Source: an uncultured Clostridia bacterium (GTDB lineage Bacteria > Bacillota > Clostridia > UBA1381). Taken from it: a DNA stretch of 64,000 nucleotides. Shown here one piece after another: positions 32,627 to 42,516 of the stretch; position 1 is the stretch's first letter, and the number at the start of each line of letters is the position of its first letter. Below the pieces are notes generated by a model that saw nothing but the letters and a program-made list of their open reading frames with translations, ran no database searches and was not told the DNA's origin. The translations under genes were made by a program, and so were the position numbers. The stretch covers positions 1-64,000 of the forward strand of contig CAKSDE010000013.1 of NCBI GenBank assembly GCA_934444735.1. The letters are read 5' to 3'.

Positions 32627-33922
32627 TTACTTTAAAATTTTCGCGTTTTCCAAATGACGTTCTGACCCTTTTTCGCTTTCCAAAAGCTTCTCTCTTGCGT
32701 TTGAGAGCATTAACTTTATTCTGTTTTCCTGATTAACACGCGATGCACTCGCGTCATAATCTATCGCAACGATGTTAATATCGGGGTTTTTGTCTTTTAT
32801 CGGTTTCATCATGCCCTTGCCGCAGATGTGGTTCGGCAGACATCCGAACGGCTGCGTGCAAACTATATTTTTAACGCCGCTGTGCGAAAGCTCCAGCATC
32901 TCTGAGGTTAAAAGCCAGCCCTCACCCATCTTGCAGCCGTGGCTTATATAGCCCTCTCCCAAAGAAAGCGTTGTCGTAAATAAGGTCGGCGCTTTAAAGC
33001 GACCGTGATTTTTAATAAGCTCGCAAAATTCTCTCTGCGTTTTTATCAGGAAGTTATCCACGATTTTTATAAACGGATAGGAAAATCTTCCGCGTTTATA
33101 GAGTTTATAGTCCATAACCATGTTATGCACGCAGTACATACAAAAATCCAAAAGTCCCGGAACGGTTACTTCCGCGCCCTCGCTTATCAGAAAATCCACA
33201 AGATTGTTGTTCCCGAGAGGTGAGTATTTCACATAAATCTCGCCGACAACTCCGACTTGCACCTTTTTTTCATTGCGCACCGGGATTTTTGCAAATGCGT
33301 CCAGTACCTCAATGCATTTTTTCTTCGTCTTTTTAAATGACACTCCGTCCTTTTCCATGCCGTCGGCAAGAAGCTTGGTATATTTATCCGCCAGCTTCTC
33401 GGCATCTCCCGGATTTATCTCATACGGGCGCACCTGGTTTACCAAAGACATCAGAAGATCGGCGTAGATAACGGCGTAGAGCATCTTGTGATATATCGGC
33501 AGGGTAAGCTTAAAGCCGGGGTGATTTTCCAGTCCGGCAAGGCTGAACGATATTACGGGAACATATCCGTAGCCTGCCTTTTCGAGCGCCTTTCTCAGAA
33601 GAAATATATAATTTGAGGCTCGGCAGCCGCCGCCTGTCTGAAAGAGTATCAAAGCGACCTTTTTCGGATCGTATTTTCCGCTTTGTATTGCGCTTATAAA
33701 CTGCCCGATAACCAAAATCGCCGGATAGCAGGTATCGTTATGCACATATTTTAACCCGGTCTGCACAAGCGAATCGCCCTCTGTTTCCAAAAGCTCGATT
33801 TTATAGCCGTAATTCTTAAGAACCTGCATAATCAGCTTGAAATGCATAGGGAGCATATTCGGCGCTAAAATCGTATAATTTTCCTTCATCTCTTTTGTAA
33901 AAGGGATATAATTTCTTTCCAT
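32627..33922 (-). CDS. 2-hydroxyacyl-CoA dehydratase-like protein, partner of the activase
   Basis: A 431-residue protein with YIPFTKEMKENYTILAPNMLP, HNDTCYPAILVIGQFISAI, FQTGGGCRASNYIFLLRKAL and QPFGCLPNHICGKGM. Cys-Pro/Cys-Arg patterns suggest an iron-sulfur site as in the HgdB/DUF2229 superfamily. In many Firmicutes the activase and this part are fused into one protein of about 1,400 residues; here they are two adjacent genes, 20 bases apart. The substrate is unknown; this is the uncharacterised activase group rather than the fermentation enzyme itself. Confidence 0.8.
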   Translation of the reverse strand: MERNYIPFTKEMKENYTILAPNMLPMHFKLIMQVLKNYGYKIELLETEGDSLVQTGLKYVHNDTCYPAILVIGQFISAIQSGKYDPKKVALILFQTGGGCRASNYIFLLRKALEKAGYGYVPVISFSLAGLENHPGFKLTLPIYHKMLYAVIYADLLMSLVNQVRPYEINPGDAEKLADKYTKLLADGMEKDGVSFKKTKKKCIEVLDAFAKIPVRNEKKVQVGVVGEIYVKYSPLGNNNLVDFLISEGAEVTVPGLLDFCMYCVHNMVMDYKLYKRGRFSYPFIKIVDNFLIKTQREFCELIKNHGRFKAPTLFTTTLSLGEGYISHGCKMGEGWLLTSEMLELSHSGVKNIVCTQPFGCLPNHICGKGMMKPIKDKNPDINIVAIDYDASASRVNQENRIKLMLSNAREKLLESEKGSERHLENAKILK

Positions 33923-33942
33923 AACCTCTGCTCCTAAAAAAT

Positions 33943-36867
33943 TTAATTACCTTTTTCCTCAAGCGCCCCCAAAAGACTCCTCAAACGGATCTTCACCGCG
34001 CCGAGATTTGTTATTTCATCTATCTTTAACTGTGTGTAGAACTTGCCGCACGGCTCTAAAATCGCACGCACCTCATCGGTCGTTATCGCGTCTACGCCGC
34101 AGCCGAAGGACACAAGCTGTACAAGCTCGGTATTTTTATGCTCGGTTGCGTATCTCGCCGCACGGTAGAGCCGCGCATGATACGTCCACTGATTTAATAC
34201 CCCGACGGTTTCTTTTTCCGCTAAGTGGCATATGCTGTCCTCGGTAACAACGACAAAGCCCAGTGAATTTGCAAGCTTATCGATACCGTGACCGATTTCT
34301 TCATCTATATGATAAGGTCTGCCGGCTAAGATCATGATGCGCTTGCCGTTATCCTCGGCAAATTTTACAGCTTCCTCGCCCTTTTTGCGCACCGCCGCCA
34401 TATATTTATCATACTCGGCAAACCCGGCGGCTACCGCCTTTTTTACCTCTTTTTGCGTAAATCCGCCGCCGAGTTCGCGGTTTAAATAAAGGCACAGCTC
34501 CTTTGCAAGCTCCGATTTTTTATTTATATTAAGGTAGGGATACAAAAACTTAACCGTTTTCAGCTCCTCCATATTGCCCGACAAAAGCTCGGAATAATAT
34601 GCCACAACCGGGCAGTTGAAGTGATTATCTCCTGCTTTTTCGTCAACGTTATACGAAAGACAGGGATAGAATATTATCCCGCACCCGTCATCTATAAGCT
34701 CTTTTATATGCCCGTGCATTATTTTTGCCGGGTAGCACGCCGTATCGGAGGGGATTGAAAACTGCCCCTTTTCGTAGGTGCTTCTTTTTGACATCGCCGA
34801 AACCTTAACATCAAAGCCAAGCTCGGAAAATACCGTATGCCAAAGCGGCAAAAGTTCGTACATTCCCAGAGCAAGCGGCAAGCCGATTTTACCGCGCGTG
34901 CCATGCGCCTCGGGGAGTGTTGTAAGATACGTTCTCTTAAATTCCTGCAAGTTCGGCAATACCTCTTCGCTTGCCGATTTTCCTGCGCCTTTTTCGCATC
35001 TGTTTCCCGAAATATATCTCTTGCCGTTTGCAAATGTGTTCACCGTCAGATAGCATCTGTTGGTGCAGCCTTTGCAGACAGTCGCTTTTGACGTATGGGT
35101 AAAGCTTTTTAATTCCTCTTTTGATATAAGCGTGGATTTTTCGGTTTTCATCGAGAAGAGCGCCGCGCCGAATGCACCCATAAGTCCTGCAATTTCGGGA
35201 CGTATGACGTTTTTGCCGAGTTCTTTTTCAAATGCGCGCAAAACTGCGTCATTATAGAACGTACCGCCCTGTACGACGATATTTTCGCCCAATTCATCGG
35301 CACTTGCGGCACGGATAACTTTATATATCGCATTTTTCACAACGCTTATCGAAAGTCCTGCCGAGATATTCTCTACGGTCGCGCCCTCTTTTTGCGATTG
35401 CTTTACGGAGGAGTTCATAAATACGGTGCATCTGCTCCCGAGATTCACAGGCTTATCGCCATTTAATCCCTTTTTCGCAAAATCCTCGATTTTTTGTCCC
35501 ATCGACTTTGCAAACGTTTCCAAGAACGAGCCGCACCCAGATGAGCAAGCCTCATTGAGCATAATACTGTCGATTGCACCGTTTCTTATCTTAAAGCATT
35601 TTATATCCTGACCGCCTATATCGAGGATAAAATCGACATTCGGGCGGAAAAACTTCGCCGCAGTGTAGTGCGCAATCGTTTCGACTACGCCGTAATCCAC
35701 CGAAAATGCGTTCTTTATAAGCTCCTCGCCGTAACCTGTAACGGCGGAGCCTGCAATCGTGATTCTGTCGCCGCAAAGCTCATATATTTTTGCAAGCTCG
35801 TCTTTTACTATCTCTATCGGATTTCCCTTATTCGAGGAATAAAAGCTGTATAAAAGCTCTTTTTTGTCCGAGATGAGCGCAAGTTTTGTTGTCGTGCTGC
35901 CGCAGTCGATTCCAAGATATGCCTTTCCCGAAAAATCGGCAATGTTTTTCCGCAAAACGTCCGCCTTTTTATGGCGTGCGATAAATTCTTCGTATTCTTC
36001 ATCATTTGCAAAAAGCGGCGGCAAAACATTCATATCGGTTTTGGTGCGCATATTTTTAATTTTTTCCGCAAGATTTTTCAGATTTTCGCATTTAGCGGAT
36101 TTTTCTGCATAAAATGCCGCACCCAAAGCCACCGCAAAACGTCCGTATTCGGGGAATACGCCTGTCTCATCGGTAAGGTTCAAGGTACTTTTAAAGCACT
36201 CTCCCAAGCCTTTGCAATAATAAAGCGGACCGCCCAAAAAAAGCACTTTATTCTTAATTTTGCGCCCCTGTGCAAGTCCTGCGATCGTCTGATTCACAAC
36301 CGCCTGGTAGATGCTCCTTGCAATATCCTCTTTTCGCGCGCCCTGATTCAAAAGCGGCTGAATATCGGTCTTGGCAAACACGCCGCAGCGCGACGCTATC
36401 GGGTAGATTCGCTGATAACCCATGCTGAGCTTGTCCAACTCATCAACACTGACATCCAAAAGCGTTGCCATTTGGTCGATAAAAGCACCGGTACCCCCGG
36501 CGCACGAGCCGTTCATGCGCTCGTCCGTGCCGCCCTCAAAAAATATAATCTTCGCGTCCTCGCCGCCAAGCTCTATAACGCATGACGTATCGGGATCGAG
36601 TGACTTTACCGTTTCCGCTGTGGCGTATACCTCCTGCACAAACGGTATTCCAAGCTCTTCTGCGATACCTAAGCCGGCGGAACCCGAGATTGCGGTAAAC
36701 ACCGGCTCGTCCTTTGTGACTTTAAGGATTTCTTCTATAATTTCGGCGCATTTCTCACGTACGCGCGAAAAATGCCTTTCATATTTTTTATCTATAACTT
36801 CACCGTCTTTTTTCAAGACGTATTTTATTGTGGTTGAACCAATATCTATTCCAACAGAATAACTCAA
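33943..36867 (-). CDS. Acyl-CoA dehydratase activase with two ATPase domains
   Basis: A 974-residue protein. Two BadF/BcrA-type ASKHA ATPase domains: SVGIDIGSTTIKYVLKKDG at the N-terminus and YLGIDCGSTTTKLALISDKK at about 310-330, each with the conserved Gly-Gly and a cluster such as NGSCAGGTGAFIDQMA or NEACSSGCGSFLETFA, where the cysteines can hold the Fe4S4 cluster at the dimer face. The last 400 residues are a DUF2229-type domain with CKGCTNRCYLTVN. The start is TTG at 36867 with AGAGGT six bases before it. Activases use ATP to push an electron into the dehydratase. Operon with the following dehydratase-like gene. Confidence 0.88.
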   Translation of the reverse strand: MSYSVGIDIGSTTIKYVLKKDGEVIDKKYERHFSRVREKCAEIIEEILKVTKDEPVFTAISGSAGLGIAEELGIPFVQEVYATAETVKSLDPDTSCVIELGGEDAKIIFFEGGTDERMNGSCAGGTGAFIDQMATLLDVSVDELDKLSMGYQRIYPIASRCGVFAKTDIQPLLNQGARKEDIARSIYQAVVNQTIAGLAQGRKIKNKVLFLGGPLYYCKGLGECFKSTLNLTDETGVFPEYGRFAVALGAAFYAEKSAKCENLKNLAEKIKNMRTKTDMNVLPPLFANDEEYEEFIARHKKADVLRKNIADFSGKAYLGIDCGSTTTKLALISDKKELLYSFYSSNKGNPIEIVKDELAKIYELCGDRITIAGSAVTGYGEELIKNAFSVDYGVVETIAHYTAAKFFRPNVDFILDIGGQDIKCFKIRNGAIDSIMLNEACSSGCGSFLETFAKSMGQKIEDFAKKGLNGDKPVNLGSRCTVFMNSSVKQSQKEGATVENISAGLSISVVKNAIYKVIRAASADELGENIVVQGGTFYNDAVLRAFEKELGKNVIRPEIAGLMGAFGAALFSMKTEKSTLISKEELKSFTHTSKATVCKGCTNRCYLTVNTFANGKRYISGNRCEKGAGKSASEEVLPNLQEFKRTYLTTLPEAHGTRGKIGLPLALGMYELLPLWHTVFSELGFDVKVSAMSKRSTYEKGQFSIPSDTACYPAKIMHGHIKELIDDGCGIIFYPCLSYNVDEKAGDNHFNCPVVAYYSELLSGNMEELKTVKFLYPYLNINKKSELAKELCLYLNRELGGGFTQKEVKKAVAAGFAEYDKYMAAVRKKGEEAVKFAEDNGKRIMILAGRPYHIDEEIGHGIDKLANSLGFVVVTEDSICHLAEKETVGVLNQWTYHARLYRAARYATEHKNTELVQLVSFGCGVDAITTDEVRAILEPCGKFYTQLKIDEITNLGAVKIRLRSLLGALEEKGN

Positions 36868-37024
36868 TATTCACACCTCTTTAAAATCAAATACACTCCT
36901 ATTTTACTAAAAAACTTTTTTAATGTCAATCGTTTTTGAAATTAACTCGCTTAATTTACAAATCTTTAATCTTTTATTCATATTCGATTTATACAAAAAT
37001 CAGGCATACTGTACCTTACCGAAC

Positions 37025-37060
37025 AGAAAAAAGGCAAAGCGTTTTAAAATGCCTTGCCTT
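37025..37060 (-). terminator. Terminator of the NlpC/P60 gene
   Basis: Stem AAGGCAAAGC/GCCTTGCCTT around a ten-base loop, with six T on the minus strand after it. Confidence 0.7.
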
Positions 37061-37098
37061 TCTCCTGAAAGTTTTTTATATGAAAAACATGAATACCT

Positions 37099-38625
37099 TT
37101 AATAAACTCGTCTTGCGCCGACATATCTTGAATATGAGCACATACTTGCAAGTGATGTGTAGCAAACCGACTTGCCGGGGCGCGGTGAGTGAATTACCTG
37201 TCCGTTTCCGGCATATATTCCGACGTGCGATATTGATGATCCCTTAGAGAAGAATACCAAATCACCCGGCTGAAGATTACTTTTTGAAACCGCAACACCG
37301 TTTGAATACTGCGAACCTGAAGTTCTGTTCACGCTTACACCTGCCTGGCGGCACGCATACTGTACAAGTCCCGAGCAGTCAAAGCCCGAAGTGGAGGTCC
37401 CGCCGTAAACGTATCTGATACCGATACATTTGCTTGCCGCGTTTACTATCTGCTGTCCTCTTGAGCTTGGCGCTGCGTACGGAATACTTGCCTGTGCAGC
37501 CGCTGTACTCTGTGATTTCTTGGCATATGATGCCGATTTTTTCTGGGCGGCAGCGGCAGCTTTTTGAGCGGCTGCTGCTTTTTTGGCAGCCTCGGCTTTC
37601 TTTCTCTCTTCTTCGGCTTTTTTAGCCGCAAGCTGTCTTTGTCTTTCTTCTTCGGCTTTCATTGCGTCATACGCTTCTTTTGTCATGACAGCTTCTTTTC
37701 TGACATAACCTGCCGAATAACTGTCGCCGTATGAAATCTTCATCCAGCCGTCTATTTCCTTTACCAACAGGCACGATGTGCCGTTTGTAAGATTTATCTT
37801 TGTTTCTTTGTCGTCACCCGGCATCATGCGTACATCGACACTTCCGCCCTGAGCATATATAATGCCCGGTGTTGCGATAGCTTTTATCTTCTCCTGACGG
37901 TCCGCAAAAACCTGATCGCGCAAAACCATGTCTTTCTCGGTAAGAGCGGCATTAAGTACATATCCTGCCGTGTAATCCGAGGTTACATATACCTGGCTCC
38001 AGTTATCGTCAACCTTGGAGATTATAACAACCTCTGCCTCGTCGGTAAACTGCTGCATCGGGGAGGCGTCCATGCTCGGTGCGCTCTTCATTTCATTTCC
38101 CGGCGCGATTACCGCTTTTTGATACATAACATCTGCAAGAAGTATGTTTTTTGCCTCTTCGTATGATGTTGTAACAAATTCCTTTGATACATAGCCGACC
38201 AAGATTGCATCGTCCTTTGTGTAAGAAATCTGATACCAGCTTTCGTATTCACCCTCGAGCCAAAGCTCCGAACCCGGCGCAAGCGTTCCGATAACCTCCG
38301 ATGCGTCATCCTTTTCGGCACGCACATTCAAAGGTCCCGATGTTGCGATAACATATCCTGTTTTCGGCTCAAACGGCTTTGCCATTTCCACCTTCTGAAC
38401 CGCAGCAAAATTCTTTTCAACCTTTTCTTTTACTTTCTGCATATCGGCTTGGTCAAAATCCAGTGTTTCACCCTCGCCGTCGCCTACCAAAATATCGAGT
38501 ACAATCTCTTCATCGGGTGCTTTATCCGCTCTTGCCACCGGTATGTCTTTCATCTGGAAAGTACCGAGCGAGCCAACCATTACAACCGCCAGAAAGGCAG
38601 ACATTGAATGTTTCCAATTACCCAT
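37099..38625 (-). CDS. Secreted NlpC/P60 peptidoglycan hydrolase with SH3 domains
   Basis: A 508-residue secreted protein. Signal peptide (first 30 residues, LAVVMVGSLGTFQMK), SH3-type repeats (GPLNVRAEKDDASEVIGTL; then two weaker copies to about 330), a long Ala/Lys/Glu coiled coil (about 335-375, KKAEEERKKAEAAKKAA) and a C-terminal C40 peptidase. Catalytic residues are C417 (FDCSGLV), H467 (ISHVGIY) and H479 (VIHSPRPG). It should cut D-Glu-meso-Dap bonds of stem peptides during cell separation. A consensus promoter lies about 95 bases upstream. No cell-wall genes are adjacent. Confidence 0.92.
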   Translation of the reverse strand: MGNWKHSMSAFLAVVMVGSLGTFQMKDIPVARADKAPDEEIVLDILVGDGEGETLDFDQADMQKVKEKVEKNFAAVQKVEMAKPFEPKTGYVIATSGPLNVRAEKDDASEVIGTLAPGSELWLEGEYESWYQISYTKDDAILVGYVSKEFVTTSYEEAKNILLADVMYQKAVIAPGNEMKSAPSMDASPMQQFTDEAEVVIISKVDDNWSQVYVTSDYTAGYVLNAALTEKDMVLRDQVFADRQEKIKAIATPGIIYAQGGSVDVRMMPGDDKETKINLTNGTSCLLVKEIDGWMKISYGDSYSAGYVRKEAVMTKEAYDAMKAEEERQRQLAAKKAEEERKKAEAAKKAAAAQKAAAAAQKKSASYAKKSQSTAAAQASIPYAAPSSRGQQIVNAASKCIGIRYVYGGTSTSGFDCSGLVQYACRQAGVSVNRTSGSQYSNGVAVSKSNLQPGDLVFFSKGSSISHVGIYAGNGQVIHSPRPGKSVCYTSLASMCSYSRYVGARRVY

Positions 38626-38717
38626 GTTGTAAGTCCTCCTAAAATCCTTTTGTTTCAGACTGCTTGTAATTTCGATTTTTACAATTTTCCTGTCCTTTTA
38701 CATATCAACTGTTCTCT

Positions 38718-38746
38718 ATTATACTCCTTTTTCGGGCTTTTGTCAA
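38718..38746 (-). promoter_or_regulatory. Promoter of the NlpC/P60 gene
   Basis: On the minus strand TTGACA (38746-38741), 17-base spacer, TATAAT (38723-38718): full consensus. Confidence 0.85.
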
Positions 38747-38800
38747 GTTTTTTTAACTACTTTTTTAAAACTTTGTAACAATTAAGTAATAATTTAAAAC

Positions 38801-38826
38801 AAAAACCGCATAGCTATGCGGTTTTT
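38801..38826. terminator. Bidirectional terminator
   Basis: Perfect 26-base palindrome, arms AAAAACCGCATAG/CTATGCGGTTTTT. Probably ends the rnr-methyltransferase transcript coming from the right. Confidence 0.75.
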
Positions 38827-39036
38827 CGATTTTTAAATTTTTAAAAACTTTTTAAAATGATCTTTTTCAAAATATTCCAATCTTAACATTTTTATAGCTG
38901 TTATGAAATATTTCTTAACCTTTTTTTAAAAGTGATGTAAAAAAATATTTACCCAAATCACGCAGCCGATAAAACAAAAAAACACTTCGGAACGGAGGTG
39001 CAAAAATCACTGCTCGTATCTCTGCTCTTTTTTAAA

Positions 39037-39170
39037 AAAGGATTGCGGAAAAATAGTGCAGAACGTGCAAAACGAACCTGATGGCGTACTCACTGTACGC
39101 CGAGCGGTTCGCTTTGTGCGTAGAATAAAGCGTAGCTTTATTTGATCTGTGCATTTTTCTACAATCCTTT
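39037..39170 (-). repeat. MITE-like repeat, copy B (134 bp)
   Basis: Ends are imperfect inverted repeats: AAAGGATTGCGGAAAAAT on the left and the complement of AAAGGATTGTAGAAAAAT on the right. The centre holds the shared GTACGCC.TC.GGTTCG palindrome in minus orientation. The right end overlaps the last codons and stop of the methyltransferase gene. Confidence 0.75.
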
Positions 39171-40295
39171 AGGAGGGCGTTTGCCGAAATATTGGTATAT
39201 GTTGCACTTTAACATTCCGTTATATATCTTTCTCTTTTTTGCGGCAGCCATGCCGAACGCCTTTTCAAAGTTCTCGTTGGAGGTAATCACATAATATGAC
39301 CAGTTATCGAGCTTTTTAAACTGTCTGCCCATAAGGCGGTAGATTTCCTCGCTTTCCTCTTTATCGCCCAGCCGCTCACCGTACGGCGGATTGCATATTA
39401 CAGTACCGTATGCACCGTTATGTAAAAATTCAGCGACATTTCCGACGATCGGCTTAACCGCATCTCCCACGCCTGCAATCCGCGCATTCTCGCACGCGAC
39501 GGCAATCGTTTTTTCGTCAATATCGGCAGCATAAATGTCCAAAGGCACGTTCTTTATCCGCGAGCTTGCCTCTTCGCGTGCGTTATGCCACAGCTCTTTG
39601 CCGATTCTTGCAAAATTCTCGCCGGCAAAACTCCTCGTCAAGCCCGGGGCGATGTTTCTTTTTATCATCGCCGCCTCAATCGGTATCGTGCCCGAGCCGC
39701 ACAGCGGATCGGCGAGCGGATATTCGTATTTCCAGTGGCTCATCATGACCATCGCCGCGGCAATAGTTTCTTTGAGCGGTGCGGCATTCGCATTTTTGCG
39801 GTATCCTCTTTTGTGCAGCCCGTCGCCCGAGGTATCGAGCATGAGGGTGATTTTATCCTTAAATACCGAGAACTGTATCTGATAGCAAGCGCCGTCCTCC
39901 GGTAAGCGTTCCAAGCCGTAAGCCTTTCCCAAAGACTCCGCCGCCGCTTTTTTTATAATCGACTGACAGTCGCGAACACTTGCAAGCTGTGATTTTAAGC
40001 AAAATCCTTTTACCGGAAATGCGTCATTTTTGCCGATCCATTCTGCCCAATTAAGCGCTTTTGTTCCCTCGAAAAGTTCATCGAAGGTAACAGCCGTAAA
40101 TTCGCCTATCTTGATAAGTACGCGCTCGCCTGTTCTTACCGCAATATTTGCACGGCACACCGCACTTTCGTCACCTAAAAATGTTACCTTGCCGTCCTCA
40201 ACCGACGATATTTCGTACCCCAGGCTTTTGATCTCTCTTGAAACAAAGCTCTCCAACCCGAAAATCGTAGGAATAATTATCTCAAATTCTGCCAT
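39159..40295 (-). CDS. THUMP-domain RNA methyltransferase (RlmL/YpsC family)
   Basis: A 378-residue protein. N-terminal THUMP-containing part (1-165) and a C-terminal Rossmann methyltransferase with DPLCGSGTIPIEAAMI (196-211) and the N6-adenine/N2-guanine motif NPPYGERLG (302-310). This is the RlmL-N-like/YpsC group that makes N2-methylguanosine in 23S rRNA. Its start overlaps the end of rnr by 14 bases, so the two are co-translated. The last eight codons, ending KRPPKGL and TAG, are written by the terminal repeat of MITE copy B, so the original C-terminus has been replaced. Confidence 0.85.
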   Translation of the reverse strand: MAEFEIIIPTIFGLESFVSREIKSLGYEISSVEDGKVTFLGDESAVCRANIAVRTGERVLIKIGEFTAVTFDELFEGTKALNWAEWIGKNDAFPVKGFCLKSQLASVRDCQSIIKKAAAESLGKAYGLERLPEDGACYQIQFSVFKDKITLMLDTSGDGLHKRGYRKNANAAPLKETIAAAMVMMSHWKYEYPLADPLCGSGTIPIEAAMIKRNIAPGLTRSFAGENFARIGKELWHNAREEASSRIKNVPLDIYAADIDEKTIAVACENARIAGVGDAVKPIVGNVAEFLHNGAYGTVICNPPYGERLGDKEESEEIYRLMGRQFKKLDNWSYYVITSNENFEKAFGMAAAKKRKIYNGMLKCNIYQYFGKRPPKGL

Positions 40296-42516
40296 CTTTT
40301 CTTCCTTTTTTCTCTATTCTTCTGTTTGCGATGCGCTTTGCGCCGCGTCTGTAATCCTGACGTGCGTTTTGCTGATTTCTCTTTTGTCTGTAAAATCTGT
40401 TTATATTTTGAATTGTCGCGTCGCCCGGGAGGAAATCGATACTTCCGGTTAGGACATCGCACTTTGCTATCATTACCGATATCGGATCGCCTATTTTATA
40501 GACGTGATGTCTGCGCTCGCCTATAATTATCCGCTTTTCCTCATCGTACACATAATAGTCGTCGTGCAGATCCTCCAGGCGGATAAGTCCCTCAACGCTG
40601 TTTTCAAGCTCGGCAAATATCCCGAATTTTACCGTTCCCGAGATGCGTGCCGGGAAAGTCTCGCCGATAAATCTTTTCATATACTGCGCTTTCATGATAT
40701 CATCAACATCGCGCTCGAGCATCTCGGCATTGCGCTCGGTTCTGCTCGAATTTTCGGCGGCGCCTTTTACAAAAGCTTCATATTTATCAAGCGGTTTTCC
40801 GTCGAGGAAGTCCTTTAATATGCGATGAACGGTAAGGTCTGGATAGCGCCTTATCGGGGAGGTGAAGTGGCAGTAAAATTTTGCCGCTAAGCCGAAATGC
40901 CCGAGATTTTCCGGTCTGTATTCCGCTTTCATTAATGAGCGGAGCATATAGCGCGAGATCATCTCTTCTTCCGGCATACCCTTTATTTCCTCGGTTATCT
41001 TTTGCAGTGTTTTCGGGTGTATTCCGCCGTCTTTGTCGGTTCTGCCCTTTACCTTTATTCCGAAATTGGACGCAAATTTCAAAAATCCTTCGATTTTTTC
41101 GGTCTCCGGCGCCTCATGCACACGGTAGACGAAGGGCAGTTGCGCCCAGAATGCATATTCAGCCACGGTTTCGTTTGCCGCGAGCATGAACTCCTCAATA
41201 ATCTTATGCGCAACGTTTCTTTGGCATATCTCAACACCGCTCGGCTCGCCGGATTCATCTACAATAACTTTTGCCTCGGGGAAGTCGAAATTTATACTTC
41301 CGCGTTTGACTCTCTTCTTATTTAAATAGTTCGCGACGCGTTTCATTCTTTTTAAAGTGGGGAGGATTTTTTTGTACTCTTTTTTCAAGCCTTCGTCCTC
41401 ACCCTCCAAAAGCTCTGCCGCAATATTGTAGGTCAGGCGCTTTTTGGAGTGTATCACCGCCTTGAAAAGCTCGTGTGACAAAATATTGCCTGTTTTATCT
41501 ATCTCCATAAACACCGACAGCGTGAATCTGTCAACGTCGGGATTTAAGCTGCAAATTCCGTTTGAAAGCTCGCGCGGCAGCATAGGTATAACACGGTCTG
41601 CAAGATATACGCTTGTCCCGCGCTCATATGCCTCGCGGTCGAGCGCGCTCCCCTCTTTTACATAGTGCGTAACATCTGCAATATGCACTCCCACGCGGAA
41701 ATTATTGTTCTCGAGCCGCTCGCAGGATACCGCATCGTCAAAGTCGCGCGCATCGTCCCCGTCGATGGTGAAGGTCAGAAGATCGCGCAGGTCGCGCCTT
41801 GTGCCGATGTCGGTAATTTCCGTTTCAACCTGATGTGCCTCGTTTAACGTTTCGGTATCAAACTCCGTTTTGATGCCGTAATTAAAGATTGCCGCCTCAA
41901 TACAGCTTTTAAAATCATCGGCACGCCCCAAGTTTGCGATTATATCGCAGCTCATATCGCCTAATGCGGAATATTCCTTAACCTCCAGAACAACGCGGTC
42001 GCCCATAGCCGCCGTTTTTGTTGCCGGCGCGGTTATCTGTACATATATTCCGCTGTTGTCCGGGTTTATAAAGAATGTCGATTTGTTTGCATTTGTTATC
42101 ACGCCGGTTACGGTCTTATTCGCGCGCTCCAAAACCTTTATAACTTTACCGTCGCGCATATGTCCCTTTTCCTTGGACTTTATGAGCATAATTGCAACCA
42201 AGTCGCCGTCAACCGCATCGAGCAAATCCTCTCCGCCGATGAATATCTCGCCTTTTCCGTCGGTCGCCTCGGCAAATGCGAAAAATCCGTGCTTGTTGCA
42301 GCGAAGTCTGCCGGCGCACACACCTTTTTCCGCGGCGCGGAATCTGCTCTTTTTTACGGGCAGAACCTTTCCCTCATGCACAAGCTCCGATAAAAGTGAA
42401 TCAAATTCCGCCTCGTCCGATTTCGGTACTCCCAAAACAGCGATAAGCTCCTCTCTTTTTAAGGGAAGATACTCCGTGCTTCTCATATATTCAAGAATAC
42501 GTTCTTTTCTGTTCAT
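40282..42516 (-). CDS. rnr: Ribonuclease R
   Basis: A 744-residue 3'-5' exoribonuclease. Order: N-terminal winged helix (REELIAVLGV), two cold-shock domains, the RNB catalytic domain with DGDDARDFDDAVS (four metal aspartates) and SPIRRYPDLTVHR, an S1 domain (about 625-705) and a basic tail. RNase R degrades structured RNA and acts in rRNA and tmRNA quality control. AGGAGAC precedes the ATG. The tail overlaps the methyltransferase start. No smpB or secG is adjacent, unlike the usual Firmicutes order. Confidence 0.95.
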   Translation of the reverse strand: MNRKERILEYMRSTEYLPLKREELIAVLGVPKSDEAEFDSLLSELVHEGKVLPVKKSRFRAAEKGVCAGRLRCNKHGFFAFAEATDGKGEIFIGGEDLLDAVDGDLVAIMLIKSKEKGHMRDGKVIKVLERANKTVTGVITNANKSTFFINPDNSGIYVQITAPATKTAAMGDRVVLEVKEYSALGDMSCDIIANLGRADDFKSCIEAAIFNYGIKTEFDTETLNEAHQVETEITDIGTRRDLRDLLTFTIDGDDARDFDDAVSCERLENNNFRVGVHIADVTHYVKEGSALDREAYERGTSVYLADRVIPMLPRELSNGICSLNPDVDRFTLSVFMEIDKTGNILSHELFKAVIHSKKRLTYNIAAELLEGEDEGLKKEYKKILPTLKRMKRVANYLNKKRVKRGSINFDFPEAKVIVDESGEPSGVEICQRNVAHKIIEEFMLAANETVAEYAFWAQLPFVYRVHEAPETEKIEGFLKFASNFGIKVKGRTDKDGGIHPKTLQKITEEIKGMPEEEMISRYMLRSLMKAEYRPENLGHFGLAAKFYCHFTSPIRRYPDLTVHRILKDFLDGKPLDKYEAFVKGAAENSSRTERNAEMLERDVDDIMKAQYMKRFIGETFPARISGTVKFGIFAELENSVEGLIRLEDLHDDYYVYDEEKRIIIGERRHHVYKIGDPISVMIAKCDVLTGSIDFLPGDATIQNINRFYRQKRNQQNARQDYRRGAKRIANRRIEKKGRKDGRI

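Larger units (their letters stand above)
38626..39158. other. Intergenic region with promoter, terminator and a MITE-like repeat
   Basis: Contains the minus promoter at 38718-38746, a bidirectional terminator at 38801-38826, about 200 AT-rich bases in which I see nothing, and the start of repeat copy B (39037-39170), which runs into the end of the methyltransferase gene. Confidence 0.7.
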
